64,000 bases of DNA. It comes from Anthopleura xanthogrammica (lineage: Eukaryota > Cnidaria > Anthozoa > Actiniaria > Actiniidae). The notes beneath the pieces were generated by a model. That model worked only from the letters and a program-made list of their open reading frames with translations, had not been told where the DNA came from and searched no databases. The position numbers were made by a program, and so were the translations under genes. Below are positions 11,337 through 23,800 of this stretch, piece after piece. The first letter of the stretch is position 1. Each line of letters opens with the position of its first letter. The stretch covers positions 13,662,891 to 13,726,890 of the forward strand of contig OZ025212.1 in assembly GCA_964019055.1 (NCBI GenBank). Direction: 5' to 3'.

Positions 11337-14300
11337 ATGAGTTCTACAACAAAGCAGCTTATTCCTTTCAGCATGGGAAGGAAGCGTGTTGGACTTTTAT
11401 TGAGTCCAAAGAAGAAACGCAAGACGGTCTTTGATGCCTTCTTCGAGTTGTGTAGGTGAGTTTAGAACAGCTACGACTCACTTCCTGCCGTGACTTTCAT
11501 TTTATTTGAACTTCTTAACCAAGCAGTAACCATCTTTTTGATGAGATTAGCAGTATAGATTCCTTATTGGATTTTTATTTTCATTTTTTTTTTCAGCGAG
11601 ACTGGCATTGAACTCATCGAAGTAAGTTATTCTCGATTCTTGTCACGTATTTTGTAATATTGGGGTGTGGACCAACACATACAAAAACAACAAGAATACT
11701 TGAAAATAGTTATAACTGAACCCCAAAAATCCTAAAATCATTACATATTTTATTTATCGTTCGTGTATTTACATAATATAAGACAAGTTGTGAAAATACA
11801 TTCTTGATTTAGACGCGACGTCGACTAAAAACAATGATGAATGAATGCATCGATCATGCCTAAATACAGGCATGTCGAAACATCAATATTCGACATTTTC
11901 AGTCAAAACTTATTTCTATTTTAATAATATTTCAAATTTAGAAATATTTACAATGGGGAATTTTTCATTCTGACATGATATTACCGCGATCGCTATTTTA
12001 TTTTTGTTTGTAGATCGATCTTTTAGTATTTTGTTTACGTTCCCTAGCTATAGTCAACACAAAAATATAAATTTATTCGTCGCAAATAAGATTTATGTTA
12101 TTGTGTTATAATATATTCTTCCAGCTTTGAAAACATGTTTAGAGAAAAATATTATTCACCTTTAGCTTTTATAATTTTTTTCTGTAATTTTTTTGATGGA
12201 ATTTCTAAGACATTTGCGTGCTTTTCAGCATAGAAGTATGATTGTAATTCTTGTCTTTGACGACAGCCATTTCTGTTTTTTTTTTTCCCCAACTGTTTTA
12301 TTTATTATTCTTTCTCGGTTTAAGACATTAATTTACATTTTCAATAGGACATTTCATGTTTTTCCCCGCTAAGCCACATGCAGTTAAATATTGTAGTGAG
12401 AGACCATTGATGAAATACCCAAGACAATTTCATCTTGGATAGAGCTGAAGGGGATAGAAAAGACCTCTTACAGGCTTACACTTAAGCTTACATGCATTTT
12501 TAATTACTGCGATTCTCAATATTCTGCGAACTCAGACAATTTCAACAACTTGTTGTGAAATTGGTTTTTCGCTGCCGTTAATCAAAACTGATCAGTGAGC
12601 ACCTTTTATATTTTTAGCTGGCGGTAGTGAAAAGCCAATTCCGGGCAATCAACTCACAACTACCGTGTTTGCAGAATACTAACGATAGCAGTAAATTTAC
12701 ATGCATATTTGATTAAAACTATTTTTCATCTTGATTAAAATGTTAGCATAATCATCGCAGACTCCGAATATACAATATATGGTATTTGATTGCAACAAAG
12801 GTGTTAAAAAAGTTATTAAAGAAATTAATATTTTGGCCATCTTATCTCACAGATTGATCTTAATATCCCCCTGGAAGATCAAGGACCATTTGATATTATA
12901 CTCCAGAAGATTACAGACTACATGGCCCAAGCTACTGATGGAGATGAACATGCTTTAAAAACTATTCAAAGTTTAGAGGTGAGGTCCATATTTTTGTGCA
13001 AGTGTCAAACTTTTTTCGTGGTAACTTCATATTCTACATAGGCTTTTTCTGAATTCGATAAACATGATGCATTGTGGTCTAGACTCAGTACAAACGACAC
13101 CATATATGGTGTATGATGAATGAAAGATGTTTGTACTGAAGCTAGACCACAATGTGCCATGTTTGATATCTCAGAAAAGGTCTATTATGGCTTCTAATCC
13201 TAGCTATTTACAAATACATCATAAATTTTATGGTAAAACTAGTCAGAAAATGAACGACGTTTCCGTGTTTATCTAACACCATTATCAAGCTCAAAATGAT
13301 ATCAAAGATGTTCAAGTTAACAATGAAATATGAATACGTTATATATATTTTTAATGTATGAATACATTAAATATTGATAAATAAATAGTGGGATTTAGCA
13401 GTGACAACCCACCAGAGTGGTGCTTTATCTAGTGAAATCTAATTGGGATTTAGAAGTTAAGGGAGGAAAAGCACAGGAGAGAACCAGTTGAAAAGCAACT
13501 CTACTCGCTCTAAAATGTTTAGCTCATTAAGAAATCAAACCAAGGCCACATAGATGAGAGGTGAGTCCTGTCATCACTATGCCAACCATGTTGCAAAAAA
13601 TATAAAATTCAAGATATATATGGGAAGTTTTTCAGAGTTTGATAAAATTGATAAAAACTTCAATGTTAGATTCTCAATTTTTGTTACTGATTCTCTTGTA
13701 GAACTATCTAGATTGTCACCCAGAGGTCAGAGTTCTGGATCCACTGGATTGTGTACAAAAACTCTGCAATCGCTTAGTCAGTTATCAAGTGATGAAACAA
13801 TGTGAATTTTTAGAAGATGGTGAGATATTATCCTGAATTATCCTGAATATGTTAAATGTTATAGACCCTTTTAATAAATCCTACAGGGAAATTGGAGTAG
13901 ATGTTGAGTTTTTCGAACCTCTAGAAAAAATGCTTAAAGCACAGGATAGAAATAACCTAAACCAATAATACACCAATACAGAACACACATCGTTTGCTTG
14001 ACTGAGGGGGCGAAAACGAGGCTAGACAGTCCTCAGTGATGTGTGTCCACCATGTTATGAATTGGTGTATCACAGCATTAAGAGACAGCATCTTAACAGC
14101 ACTCAAATTAAGAACTATAGTCTAATTTCTGAAGTGCCCTATAGACAGACCCCTTGCAGCACTTTGGAATGCAGCTCAATTTGGAGGACAAAACAATAGT
14201 TTCCAGTTCTCAGAAGATTGAAATTCTTCTTGTCCTCAAAATTGAGCTGCTTTGACATCATGTGAAAGGGGCTTATAGCTTTGTGTCTATATTACAGTAA

Positions 14301-17300
14301 CTGTTGATGAATTAATAAATAGCTACTAAAAAGTCTATCCAGCATAGTATTTTCCAATTCCCATGTCATTTATTTACAATTTTGATTTTCTATTTCATTG
14401 TAGGAATTAGGACATACATGCCAAACTTTGTGAGAATAGACTCAACAGATTTGGATGAAAATATTAGAAGGATTAGAGCAGCAAATGTTCAGTTCCCAAT
14501 GGGTAAGTCTTTGGCATTTGATTTGTTCCTTCTGCTTCTTACTATTCCATTTTCCTCTTTAGTTTTATGCACCCATTTCCTACCCTCTCGTTTTGTTCTT
14601 TTGTAGACCTTGCTACCTTCTTTGAAATGATATATTTTTCAATTTCAGACAGCATAATTTTTTTTGAGAATAAGAGAGCAAGTCTCACAGAATTATCTTC
14701 TAAGTGTTATTATGCTTCTCAGTTGAGCTTGGATTGACCGAAGTTTTGTCACAAAGTTTTGTCGTTGAAAAGTCCATGTTGTCAGGGGCAACGATCAAAG
14801 TATTCAATAGGAAGCAAGTATAATACTGACATCACTGTGGTGGCAATTAAGCTCATCAATTTTTCCCACACTATATGGTTCAATACTTTTGATGTTGCCC
14901 CTGAGAACATGCACTTTTGAACACAAAAACTTCATGACAAAACTTTGGTCGTTCCAAGCTCTACTGAGAACTGTAGTACCATCCATTGAACAACAAAGAA
15001 TTATGCTCAAAGGAATGACACTTAGCTTGAAATGGGAAAACATTATACCAAAACTGAAAGGGTCTACTCACTATCAAGGATTTCATACAAGTATTTCAAT
15101 TGATAATAGACCCCTTGCAGCACTTCGGAATGCCGCTCAATTTGAAATTTGGAGGACAAAAAATAAGTTTCCAATTCTCAAGAGATTGAAATTCTTATTT
15201 TTTATCTTTCAAATTGAGCTGCTAAGACATCACGTTCAAGGGATCTATAGGTTGTTTTGAGATGTTAGACAGATAAAATGCCCTAAGGGGCTGGAGCACT
15301 TACCGGTACTTAAGAAAAGTATTCCAAGCCAGATTAATTATTAATAGCCTGAAACAGTGTTTACACTGTCTTAATATGGGAAACAGAACTAAAAATATAT
15401 TTTGTGCTAAATTTTATATAGTATTTTTTCATCATGCTATTTAGTACAAATTAGTGCTTATTGTATAGTAAAATTTTGTATAAATTATCAAAGACCCCTT
15501 TCACATGACATCAAAGCAGCTCAATTTGTAGGACAAAAAAAAAAGAATTTCAATCCCCTGAGAATTGGAAACCTATTTTTTTGTCCTCAAAATTTAGTTG
15601 CTTGCTGAAGAAGTCCTGTGCTGCAAGAAGTATGTTATTAGTATCATCATCATCATTGACATTATTATAATTATTATAGTATGTAAACCACTCATTGGAC
15701 ATGGATCAGACCAGAGTCATAGGGTAAGTTCAGTCCAAGAAAATAGTCAAAAAAATCGAAAGAAAGAAAGTTCAGTCCAAGAACTTATGGCATGAATCTG
15801 TTATGACTATTATGATATAAATATCTGTATATATATATATCTTATTTTCTCTATTCAGATGTCATTAATGTTCGCTGAAGATGGATTAAAAGACGTTACA
15901 CCTCCCTGCGTTGTACAGCATTTTGTTAATCATAATGCAATATTGTATAAAGTGAGTGTCATTAGTGGAGTTTTATGCATCATGTTGTTTATAAAACTAC
16001 TTTCGTAAATCTGTTTGGGATTGGTTGAGGACAAACACTTTATGAGAACAAAAAGAACATGTGACAACTTTCTATTTTGTCTATAATTTTATGCAGATTT
16101 ACATAAAGCATTAATTTTAGAGTTTGACAGATTGGCAGAACATAGGAGTACTGATGAGAAACACAATAGCCCTTTTTCAAATTCATAAAATATCACTGTG
16201 TTGGTTGACTACAGATTCATTTACGCAGGGTTAGCCTCAGTTCAATGTCAAAAAATTCACAAATACCAATGGTAAAGTAATGAATGCAACACTTCGACAA
16301 TACAAACACTTTGAAATTCCACGGAACTTCACACTGGACACATGAATATTCTACACAAAATTGAGGCTAACCTTGCGTAATTGAATGTAGCTCTGTAGTC
16401 AAGGAAGACAGCAGTATCTCATGAATTTGAAAAAGGGCCATCTCTGGTTCTATCACTTCGCTTCTTTTCTAGCAATCGCTATGTGCTGCATAACTGCAAA
16501 TAGTACTCAAACACCTTTTCTATTTCTTAGTAAAATATTAAATGAATGCAGTGTTGACAGATCATTTACAACGTTTATATTTTGATTTAGGTGTTTGTAG
16601 CAGCAAATCATTACCATACTGTACATAGACCATCTATAAAAAACTTTTATAAGAGAAAAGGTAAGATAACTTTGAGAATAAAAATGAATAGATAGAAAGG
16701 GTTTGAATCAATGGGGTTGGTCTCTCACCTCAGGGGCTCTGTGTTTGATTCTGAATAATTGACTTGGCATTACATGTGAGTAGAGGTCTCTCTCTTGATT
16801 CGAGGGTTTTCTCTGGTTTTCCTCCCTCTGCAAAACCTAACAAGCTCATTTCCATTTAGAGCTTCATTGAGCCACATGCTACATGACTTAGATCAGCCCA
16901 GAGGTTGTTTAAGGGTTCAATCTGTGAGTTAGCTGTGCCCTGACTTAGATCAGTGCAGAGGTTGTTTCAGGGTTCAGTCTGTGAGTTAGCCATGCCCTGA
17001 CTTAGATCAGTGCAGAGGTTGTTTCAGGGTTCAATCTGTGAGTTAGCCATGCCCTGACTTAGGTCAGCCCAGAGGTTGTTTCAGGGTTCGATCTGTGAGT
17101 TAGCCGTGCCCTGACTTTGATCAGTTCAGAGGTTGTTTCAGGGTTCGATCTGTGAGTTAGCCGTGCCCTGACTTTGATCAGCCCAGAGGTTGTTTCAGGG
17201 TATCAATAAAAAGTAGACCGTATTGTTTATGAAGTCATATGTTTTTCAGCCTTCTTGGCACTTGACGTTAAAAAAATTGACTGATAAAAAAAGCACCATT

Positions 17301-18955
17301 CAGCCTATTTGTGACTTTTTCTTCTTCTAAATTTAAGATGATCAACCCAAGACGATCTTTTTCAATAGCCATGATGTTTCAAAAGCTGAATCATCTTCAC
17401 ATTTAAGTCTGGTAAGAAATGCAGATGAAATATTTTCACTGTAGAAAGATGCTTTATCATCACTCATTTTTCTTTAATAGTTGGACGAAATTGACAACAC
17501 AGGCAAAGCTACACCAACAGATGAAGTAATTGTAGCCAAAATAGTTAAAAAACTCCAAAAGAAACTGGTGAGTAATTTTTTCACTATCGCAATCTATTTT
17601 TATTTACACCCAAATTTTCCCTCCCTTAGAAAACCCTTCATTTTTAAAGTCGAACAGCCACTAACCAATCTGATGACCACCATTCTCGACATCATCTTCA
17701 TCACCACCAGCATCATCATCATCGCCAATGACACTGTCATAACCACAACCATCTCCACAACCATCATCATTCATCAACATCCAACTGTCATTGGCATCAT
17801 CATCCATCAAATTCCTGTTCATCATCGTCATCATCAGCATCATCAGCATCATCTATCATAACGTTGTCATCACTAATTTATTGTCCTTTGCTTCAATTTT
17901 CCAGGGTCTTTCCATGTTTGGTATTGACATTGTTATTGAAAAGGGAACAACTAATCATGTTGTCATCGACATCAATTATTTTCCTGGTATGGAAGTTAAA
18001 TCAACATTGCATAGTGTGAGGGCATGGGAAACTATCACAAATTTAACACGACTATCCAAAAACTCATGTTACAGATATATCCTTGTCGTGATAACTGTAA
18101 TTCATTTTTATTACGCGGCAGCCATATTGGTTGAAACAATAGGTTTTAAATCCCTTGGGTCCCCTTTGCCCTCGCTTTGAGATGTTTCAGAACATTCCAA
18201 ACAAAGGCTTTTGCTCTTATGGGCATGGCTGCCATATGATAAAAGCCCATGGTCCTATCTCTGAGCATTTTGATTGGATAATTGTTCTCATGTGCCCTGA
18301 TTGGTTGAAAGGATGCTGTCAATTTTGCACTGTGACAATGCAGCCTGCATCCCTTGCTTTTTCAATGTTTTCAAATCTAAGCCTTATTCCACGACCAAAT
18401 TGATGAGTTACAATCATTCCCAAGAGAGTCGAATAACAAAGACATGGCAGCCATGTTAGTCCCATTAACAATCCAGCTGTACAAGAACTAAGTGCAAAAA
18501 GGATTGTTGTCGTAATTCAAGCTGCCCTCGCTTGGTCTTAAAAGTTATATATCTTGTGGAATTTGAGAAGATGGATTGCAAAGAATGGCTTTAAATTTTT
18601 TATACATCACGTATACTTCAACTTTTTTCCTCTAAATATCCGAAAACGTGTCTTTGTATTGGGAAGAGACTTAAACCTAGGGCCCCTTTGCTAAGCATAG
18701 AAGTGCACTGTGATTGGTCGGTTCATGCATGCACTGGACACCTGGATGGAGACTAACAAGAAGTCTTTTGTTAACTTGCCACTATCATGGTCGCAAAGAC
18801 ATACCATGCAAACATTGAATTAAGATTGGATTAAAGATTGCAAAATATAAACCTGTATCATGTTTGTTTCAGGGTACGAAGGATCACCATCTTTTCCTGC
18901 CGACATGGTCAACTACATCAATCAAATCCTGTTCACCGATCAAAATGGTCTCTAA
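11337..18955 (+). CDS. ITPK1: Inositol-tetrakisphosphate 1-kinase
   Basis: Twelve exons: 11337-11455, 11597-11621, 12853-12978, 13702-13819, 14404-14502, 15680-15723, 15859-15951, 16591-16660, 17338-17411, 17481-17567, 17905-17986, 18873-18955, all in phase, 339 residues. The protein follows human ITPK1 throughout: GRKRVGLLLSPKKKRK, DAFFELC, LEDQGPFDIILQKITDY, HPEVRVLDPL, the ATP-grasp segments VCKPLIGHGSDQSHR, PPCVVQHFVNHNAILYKVFV and TIFFNSHDVSK, and the metal-binding end GLSMFGIDIVIEKG and VVIDINYFPGYEG. It phosphorylates inositol tris- and tetrakisphosphates in the cytosol on the way to InsP5/InsP6 (family knowledge). It stops soon after the ATP-grasp core, without the long tail of vertebrate ITPK1. 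A second in-frame ATG at 11373 could also be the start. Confidence 0.95.
13038..13187. mobile_element. Family-2 palindromic MITE, copy A
   Basis: In ITPK1 intron 3. Arms: CATTGTGGTCTAG and CTAGACCACAATG, with TTTGTACTGA-like inner arms, flanked by GGCTTTTTCTGA and TCAGAAAAGG. Related copies at 25601-25713 and 39528-39676. Confidence 0.75.
14141..14277. mobile_element. Family-1 palindromic MITE, copy B
   Basis: In ITPK1 intron 4. GACCCCTTGCAGCAC at the left, GCAGCTCAATTTGGAGGAC arm, then the inverted arm ending in a degraded GGGGCTTATA. Confidence 0.8.
14728..14958. mobile_element. 231-bp inverted-repeat element
   Basis: In ITPK1 intron 5. Left end CTTGGATTGACCGAAG, right end CTTTGGTCGTTCCAAG; inner arms TTGTCAGGGGCAAC and GTTGCCCCTGAGAA pair as well. 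No coding content. Confidence 0.7.
15105..15248. mobile_element. Family-1 palindromic MITE, copy C
   Basis: In ITPK1 intron 5. Starts TAGACCCCTTGCAGCAC, has AATTTGGAGGACAAAA and ends GGGATCTATAG; slightly longer arm because of a small internal duplication (TTTGAAATTTG). Confidence 0.8.
15491..15604. mobile_element. Family-1 palindromic MITE, truncated copy D
   Basis: In ITPK1 intron 5. Starts GACCCCTTTCACATGAC, keeps AGCAGCTCAATTTG and the centre GAGAATTGGAAACC, and fades after TTGTCCTCAAAATTTAG; the outer right end is lost. Confidence 0.7.
16169..16439. mobile_element. 271-bp inverted-repeat element
   Basis: In ITPK1 intron 7. CCCTTTTTCAAATTCAT at the left and ATGAATTTGAAAAAGGG at the right; inner arms GGTTAGCCTCA and TGAGGCTAACC (with the G/T variations seen) also pair. 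Confidence 0.75.
16720..17215 (+). repeat. SINE-like repeat with 57-bp minisatellite expansion
   Basis: In ITPK1 intron 8. A SINE-like head (GGTTGGTCTCTCACC, GTGTTTGATTCTG, GAGGGTTTTCTCTGG) runs into about 5.6 copies of a 57-bp unit from about 16885 to 17203; GATCAG starts units at 16891, 16948, 17005, 17062 (variant), 17119 and 17176. Single-unit relatives occur at 48500-48672 and, inverted, at 8385-8520. Confidence 0.85.
17660..17860. repeat. CAT/CCA-rich microsatellite in ITPK1 intron 10
   Basis: Imperfect CATCAT and CCATCATCA repeats immediately before the exon at 17905. Frames across it are His/Ile/Thr-rich and not credible proteins. Confidence 0.8.
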
Positions 18956-19005
18956 ATACCCATACACGTGAATCACATGCAGTCAACACAACTGAACAAG
19001 ATAAG

Positions 19006-19011
19006 AATAAA
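19006..19011 (+). terminator. Candidate polyadenylation signal of ITPK1
   Basis: Canonical AATAAA 51 bp after the ITPK1 stop codon, the first one downstream. Confidence 0.5.
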
Positions 19012-19071
19012 TTGCTAAAGATTGATACAACACTATTACAGCGCTTTTCATAATTCTGCTACCTACCAACT

Positions 19072-19259
19072 CCAGACGTCTAGCATTTTGGCTTCCATCA
19101 ATCGAACTGCGACGGACTGAGTTCATTCCGATCGCAATCGATTAAGAAATTCCCATGTGAAAACAGCTGTTTAGTCACAGGAATTTCCCTTTGGGATCTC
19201 TCGATCAGAATGAACTCGCCCATCGTAGTTTGATTGACAGGAGCCAAAGTGCCAGATAT
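19072..19259. mobile_element. Inverted-repeat element with TTGGCTTCC ends
   Basis: TTTTGGCTTCCATCAATCG and its near-complement TTTGATTGACAGGAGCCAAA bound a palindrome with inner arms GAGTTCATTC and GAATGAACTC. The same terminal motif occurs in the element at 50293-50731. Confidence 0.65.
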
Positions 19260-19802
19260 ATGTTCTTTAAGTCATTAGCCCTTTGAAACATAAGCATATC
19301 CCTGGTCATTTTTTCCTAGTCTTGACTCTGACCATAAAAAATCCAAGGAATAACAATCGTTACAGTAAAAAAAAACATTCATGCAGTCTCCAAACATTTA
19401 TCACGAAAGAAAAAAGGTTTGAAAAAAGCTAAACTTTGGATATAATTTTCTTAAATTTCAGACCATGGCTAAAATGTTTTATTTAATAGTTCATGGGAGG
19501 ATAATTTTTACTGAGCCTTTTTAACATGTGTTTATTTACAGTGCTTTCAAATCACATTCACAAAATCATACAATTTGCCGTTGCAACAAAATAGGGTTTT
19601 AGTTGACCTCAGTCAAAATGTTTCCATAACGTTTTTGGAAAACAAAAAGTTTTCAAAGGTAGTTGCCTATGGAATGTCATTAAAGTGGCTTTATTGACGT
19701 CCACTGAAACCTACTTCATTGCAATAGCAAATTGTATGATTTTCCAGCATGATTGGGAAGTGCTGTAAGGGATTTTCATTAAAACAACTCCAAGTTATCA
19801 AT

Positions 19803-19954
19803 TCACCATTTTCCATACATCAGTTCAACGGTCACCGACAAAGCATTCAATCGAGGCTGCAAGGTAGTTTCAAAGCATTATTCAAATTTGAACCTTGCAG
19901 CCTTGACTGAATGCTTTGTGTTTGACCAGTGAACTGATGTATGGAAAGTGGTGA
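19803..19954. mobile_element. Family-3 palindromic MITE, copy A
   Basis: TTCCATACATCAGTTCAA on the left and TGAACTGATGTATGGAA on the right; inner arms AAAGCATTCAATCGAGGC and GCCTTGACTGAATGCTTT. Second copy at 21838-21992. Confidence 0.8.
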
Positions 19955-20182
19955 GTTTTTTTCACTCCACCCTGGTATTCATGATCATGAAATGCAAAGC
20001 CCATTTGCACAATAAGAGTGACATATCACTTAAAAAAAGCAAATCATTGAGTAAAGAGATAATGACTCTAAATAAAAATGCAAGCTTTCCTGTTGTAAAA
20101 ATTTTTAAAAGTGGGAAAAAATATGACTGTAAAAGGTGAATAAAATAACTGTTACTAAAAGAAGCATTGTTTTATATTTGGT

Positions 20183-20319
20183 CTATATACCCCTTCCACG
20201 TGACGTCAGAGCAGCTCAATTTGGAGGGCAAAACAAAAGAATTTTAATCTCCTGAGAATTGAAACCTATTTTTTGCCTTCTAAATTGAACTGACTCCAAT
20301 GTGCTGCAAGGGGTCTGTA
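20183..20319. mobile_element. Family-1 palindromic MITE, copy E
   Basis: CTATATACCCCTTCCACGTG at the left, AGCAGCTCAATTTGGAGG arm, then the inverted arm and CAAGGGGTCTGTA at the right. Downstream of both ITPK1 and MAP10. Confidence 0.8.
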
Positions 20320-20335
20320 CCAAACTCCTGAATTT

Positions 20336-20398
20336 TTTTTCTGTCTTTTCTGTTTCTGTCTTTTCTGTTTCTGTCTTTTCTGTTTCTGTCTTTGTAGT
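20336..20398. repeat. 15-bp tandem repeat downstream of MAP10
   Basis: About four copies of TTTTCTGTTTCTGTC. The reverse strand reads as a Lys-Thr-Glu repeat (EKTETEKTE) that is not attached to any gene. Confidence 0.75.
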
Positions 20399-20411
20399 TT
20401 TTTCATTTTGT

Positions 20412-20555
20412 AAGAGTGCAAACAATATATCTGTGAAATACAAATTACTAAATAGTACAAAATAGTGCTAATTAAACAATAGAAAACAATAGACTTTTCA
20501 TAAAATTGTACTATTTAGTATAACTAATGTTTCACAGATATATTGTTTGTACTCT
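20412..20555. mobile_element. Inverted-repeat element downstream of MAP10
   Basis: AGAGTGCAAACAATATATCT and AGATATATTGTTTGTACTCT are near-perfect inverted ends; a sequence related to the interior occurs near 15400-15480. Confidence 0.65.
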
Positions 20556-20852
20556 ATTCTTTTATTCATTCTTGTTTTCATCATTCCTCAAAATGAATAC
20601 CAGGTTTTTGCTTATTCAGAATAATTATCTTAATTTTCTCTTTCTTTTTGTTTGTTTGTTTTGTTTTGTTTTTCTTGGGAATCCCTTCATTTTCTTTTCC
20701 CTTTTTTAGTTCCTTTTTTCCCTTTCTCATTCTTTTGTGTTTTGTATGAATCCTTTTTCTCACAATCTGTTTTTGTAGTTGATACATCGATTCTGAACAT
20801 GGCGGACAAAGGGGTCTATATATTGCTTTTAAAAAAACCAGTAAAATGCTTC

Positions 20853-23800
20853 CTAGTATGTGTACCCCAAGTCAATAGCTGGTCTTGGTAACTGCAACAC
20901 ATTCTTCTTGTCGTCATCCCCTTCCCTTGTTGATGCACCATCATCCAAGCGATCATCAGATTTTGGTGAGTTCAAAGAATCAAAAAGACTTTTCTTGTTA
21001 ACATCAGGAGTGTCTAAAGCTGTTCTTCCATCATCAGATTTTGAATTTTCTTCAAAAGAACTATCAACTGATCCTTTATCATCTTGATCAAAATTTCTTT
21101 TCCTTTCTGTCAATTTCTTGGACTTTTTAGGAGAAAAATTAGATCTAATTGGCTGGCTATAGTTATCGTTGATATCATTTGAAGATGATGTCTGTGAAAC
21201 ATCTCTGCCCTTCATCTGAGAGTTTGCAGATAAATGTGAAATTGATGAAGTATCTGATTCATCATCGTCTGATTGGTTCTGTGCTTCCCATATCAGAGAC
21301 TCCTCAAAATCATCAGAATACATTGATAGTGCCGTTGATGTCCTAGACCTGATAGGTGGTGATGTCACAGACTGTCTTCTGATTGGTTCAGGAAGATCTG
21401 GGCTGTGTATTCCTGTGTGACCATATTTGGTAGTTGTCGTTGGGAGTTCTGGTAATGGAACATCATCGGAACTCACTTGGTCACTTGGAGGTCCAAAATG
21501 TGAACTTCCATCTGAATCACCTGGAAAAAAGTTCAGTTAGATTAAGTGCTTCACAATCACACATGATATCATACAATTACCGTGTAAATCTGCCTTAACA
21601 CAAAGTTTTTCAATCAAGGTGTGGAAACAATTTGATTGGTCCACCAAAATGTACTTTGTAGTGAGAGAAAAGTGTACAATTAAGTGTGTGTAGTTGGGAA
21701 GCGCTGTAAAATATATTTAACAAGGACCACAAAACACCCTTAGAAGTTGGGAGGGAGCAGGGCAACTGGGAAATGGGATAGGATTGAGGACTTCCCGTGT
21801 ACCATCCCGTGTACCAATCACAAATGCTCAAGCATTCAACATTTTCCATACATCAGTTCAATCATCACACACAAAGCATTCAATCGAACCCATTCAATCA
21901 AGGCTGCAAGTATTCTCAAAGGATTATTCAAATTTGAACCTTGCAGCCTCAATTGAATGCTTTGTATTTGTCTATTGAAACAAAGTATGGAAGCACAGCA
22001 TTTCTATTAGCCTGCTCAGCAGACTCGATTTTTTACGCTCAAAAGATATTGCCAAAAAAAAACTATTTTTTGGCAAAATTTTTGAGGATAAAAAAATTGA
22101 GTCTGCAAAGCATGGCTACATTTCTGTGAGTTTTTCACAATCTGCTCAATATATTACAAGTACACATGATACCTTCAACTTGTGGGAGATAAATGTCCAA
22201 GCTGTTCTGACTGGCAAGACTCCTTGTGCTGCTGTTACCAACATCTGCTTGGGTATCATCTTTCTGTTGCTTCTTCACCGTAACTGTGTATCCAAGCTTT
22301 GCAGATGCTGTTTTCTTACCATTTGCATCTGAAGTAGGTTCAGTAATGAGAGACTCAAGAAGAACTAAAGACACAGTTTCAAAATCAATTTTCAGGTTAT
22401 CCATCCATTTACTCATTCATCTAGCCACTAACCTAACAGCCCATCCATCCACCCTATCTACCTCTCCATCCATCTATTCTGACAACAATCCATCCATCCA
22501 TCCATCCATCTATCAATCCATCTGCCCATCAATCCATCCATCCATTCACCCACCCATCCATCAATCCCTTCATCCAGCCATTTATCCACCCATCCCTTCA
22601 TCCACCCACCAATTCATTCATCCATCCCTTCATTCCTCCATCCACCCACCCATCCATGCCAGCAATTATTTCAATAATTAATATAAGAATAAATCTTAAT
22701 TATATCCTACCATCATCAGTTTGAACACCAGCAGACACTGTAACACTTTCTTCTCCAGTACCGGGACTTGTGAATATTGTATGTGTTTTTCCAAAATCCT
22801 CAGGAACCAAGTTCTTTTCTCTCCTCTCCATTGAATAAGCACTCACAGGCAACCCCTTCTTATCCTCTACACCTGTGTCACATGTCCTTGGATTTTTCAC
22901 TTTTCCTTTTTGGCTCATTTCCAACCTCAATAATTGTGTCCTTGTTGTTCCGTATGTCAGATTTGTTGACTTAAATTTAACCTTCTTTGGGACAACTTGA
23001 TTCTGTTTCTTGTTTTTTAACAAAGCAGACTTTTGTGCAGCAACTCTTAAACAGCATTCTCTGGGCCTTAAATGTGGTTTGCCCTTTTGTAACAAATTTT
23101 CTTTTTTAGGTGTATCACTTTTATTAACTGGTGCTGAAAGAGTTTGCCTCTTTGATCTTAGAGAAGTGAGTTCTTCAAGTAAAGCATTCAAGAGAGGAAG
23201 ATCCTTTGAGTTCAATCTTTTTTCAATTTCACTGATATTTTTGTCCTTTCTATCTTGATTTGATATAACAGGTTGCGCAGTACCAACATCCTCTGTCTGA
23301 ATGCACGCAGACGCACACCCAGTACTCCCATCTGGCTGAAGTAAATCAGGTTTATAATAAATAAAATCAATATCATCTTTGCCGACTTCATAAGTAGCTT
23401 TCCTTTGATATATTCCTTTTTGTTCTTGTTGTTCACTTCTCTTGTTACCCATGTTTTCTGAGTGTGACATGAAATTATAATACAATGGCGGTGGGCAAAC
23501 TGTGTTGGTAATTGGTAAAACATCTTCCTCTGTGTCTGGAATATAAGTTGGTTTCTTAATCTGCGGTCTTTTACGTGCTGTTGGTAAAGGCCGATCTGTT
23601 TGAGTCTCACTATCCTGTTGTGTTGATTCAGAAGTTTTCACTTCCAAATTCAAATTGTGATCTTGTTCAACATTTTCCTCATTAAGCTCAAGAGAAACAT
23701 CATTATTATCAGTCTTACTAACTTCTTTCTCAGGCTTTTCCTCCGCTTTTCTACCCATGATTGATTTTGCTGGAATATGAGACATTAGACTCCCTCCTAA

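Larger units (their letters stand above)
18956..20852. other. Convergent intergenic region between ITPK1 and MAP10
   Basis: Holds two 3' ends facing each other. AATAAA at 19006-19011 lies 51 bp after the ITPK1 stop and is a likely polyadenylation signal. It also contains inverted-repeat elements at 19072-19259, 19803-19954, 20183-20319 and 20412-20555, and a 15-bp tandem repeat near 20336-20398. No gene is seen. Confidence 0.65.

Noticed and set aside
16885..17203. Regular direct repeats that could suggest a CRISPR array
   Set aside because: Units are contiguous 57-bp tandem copies without unique spacers, in an intron of an animal gene.
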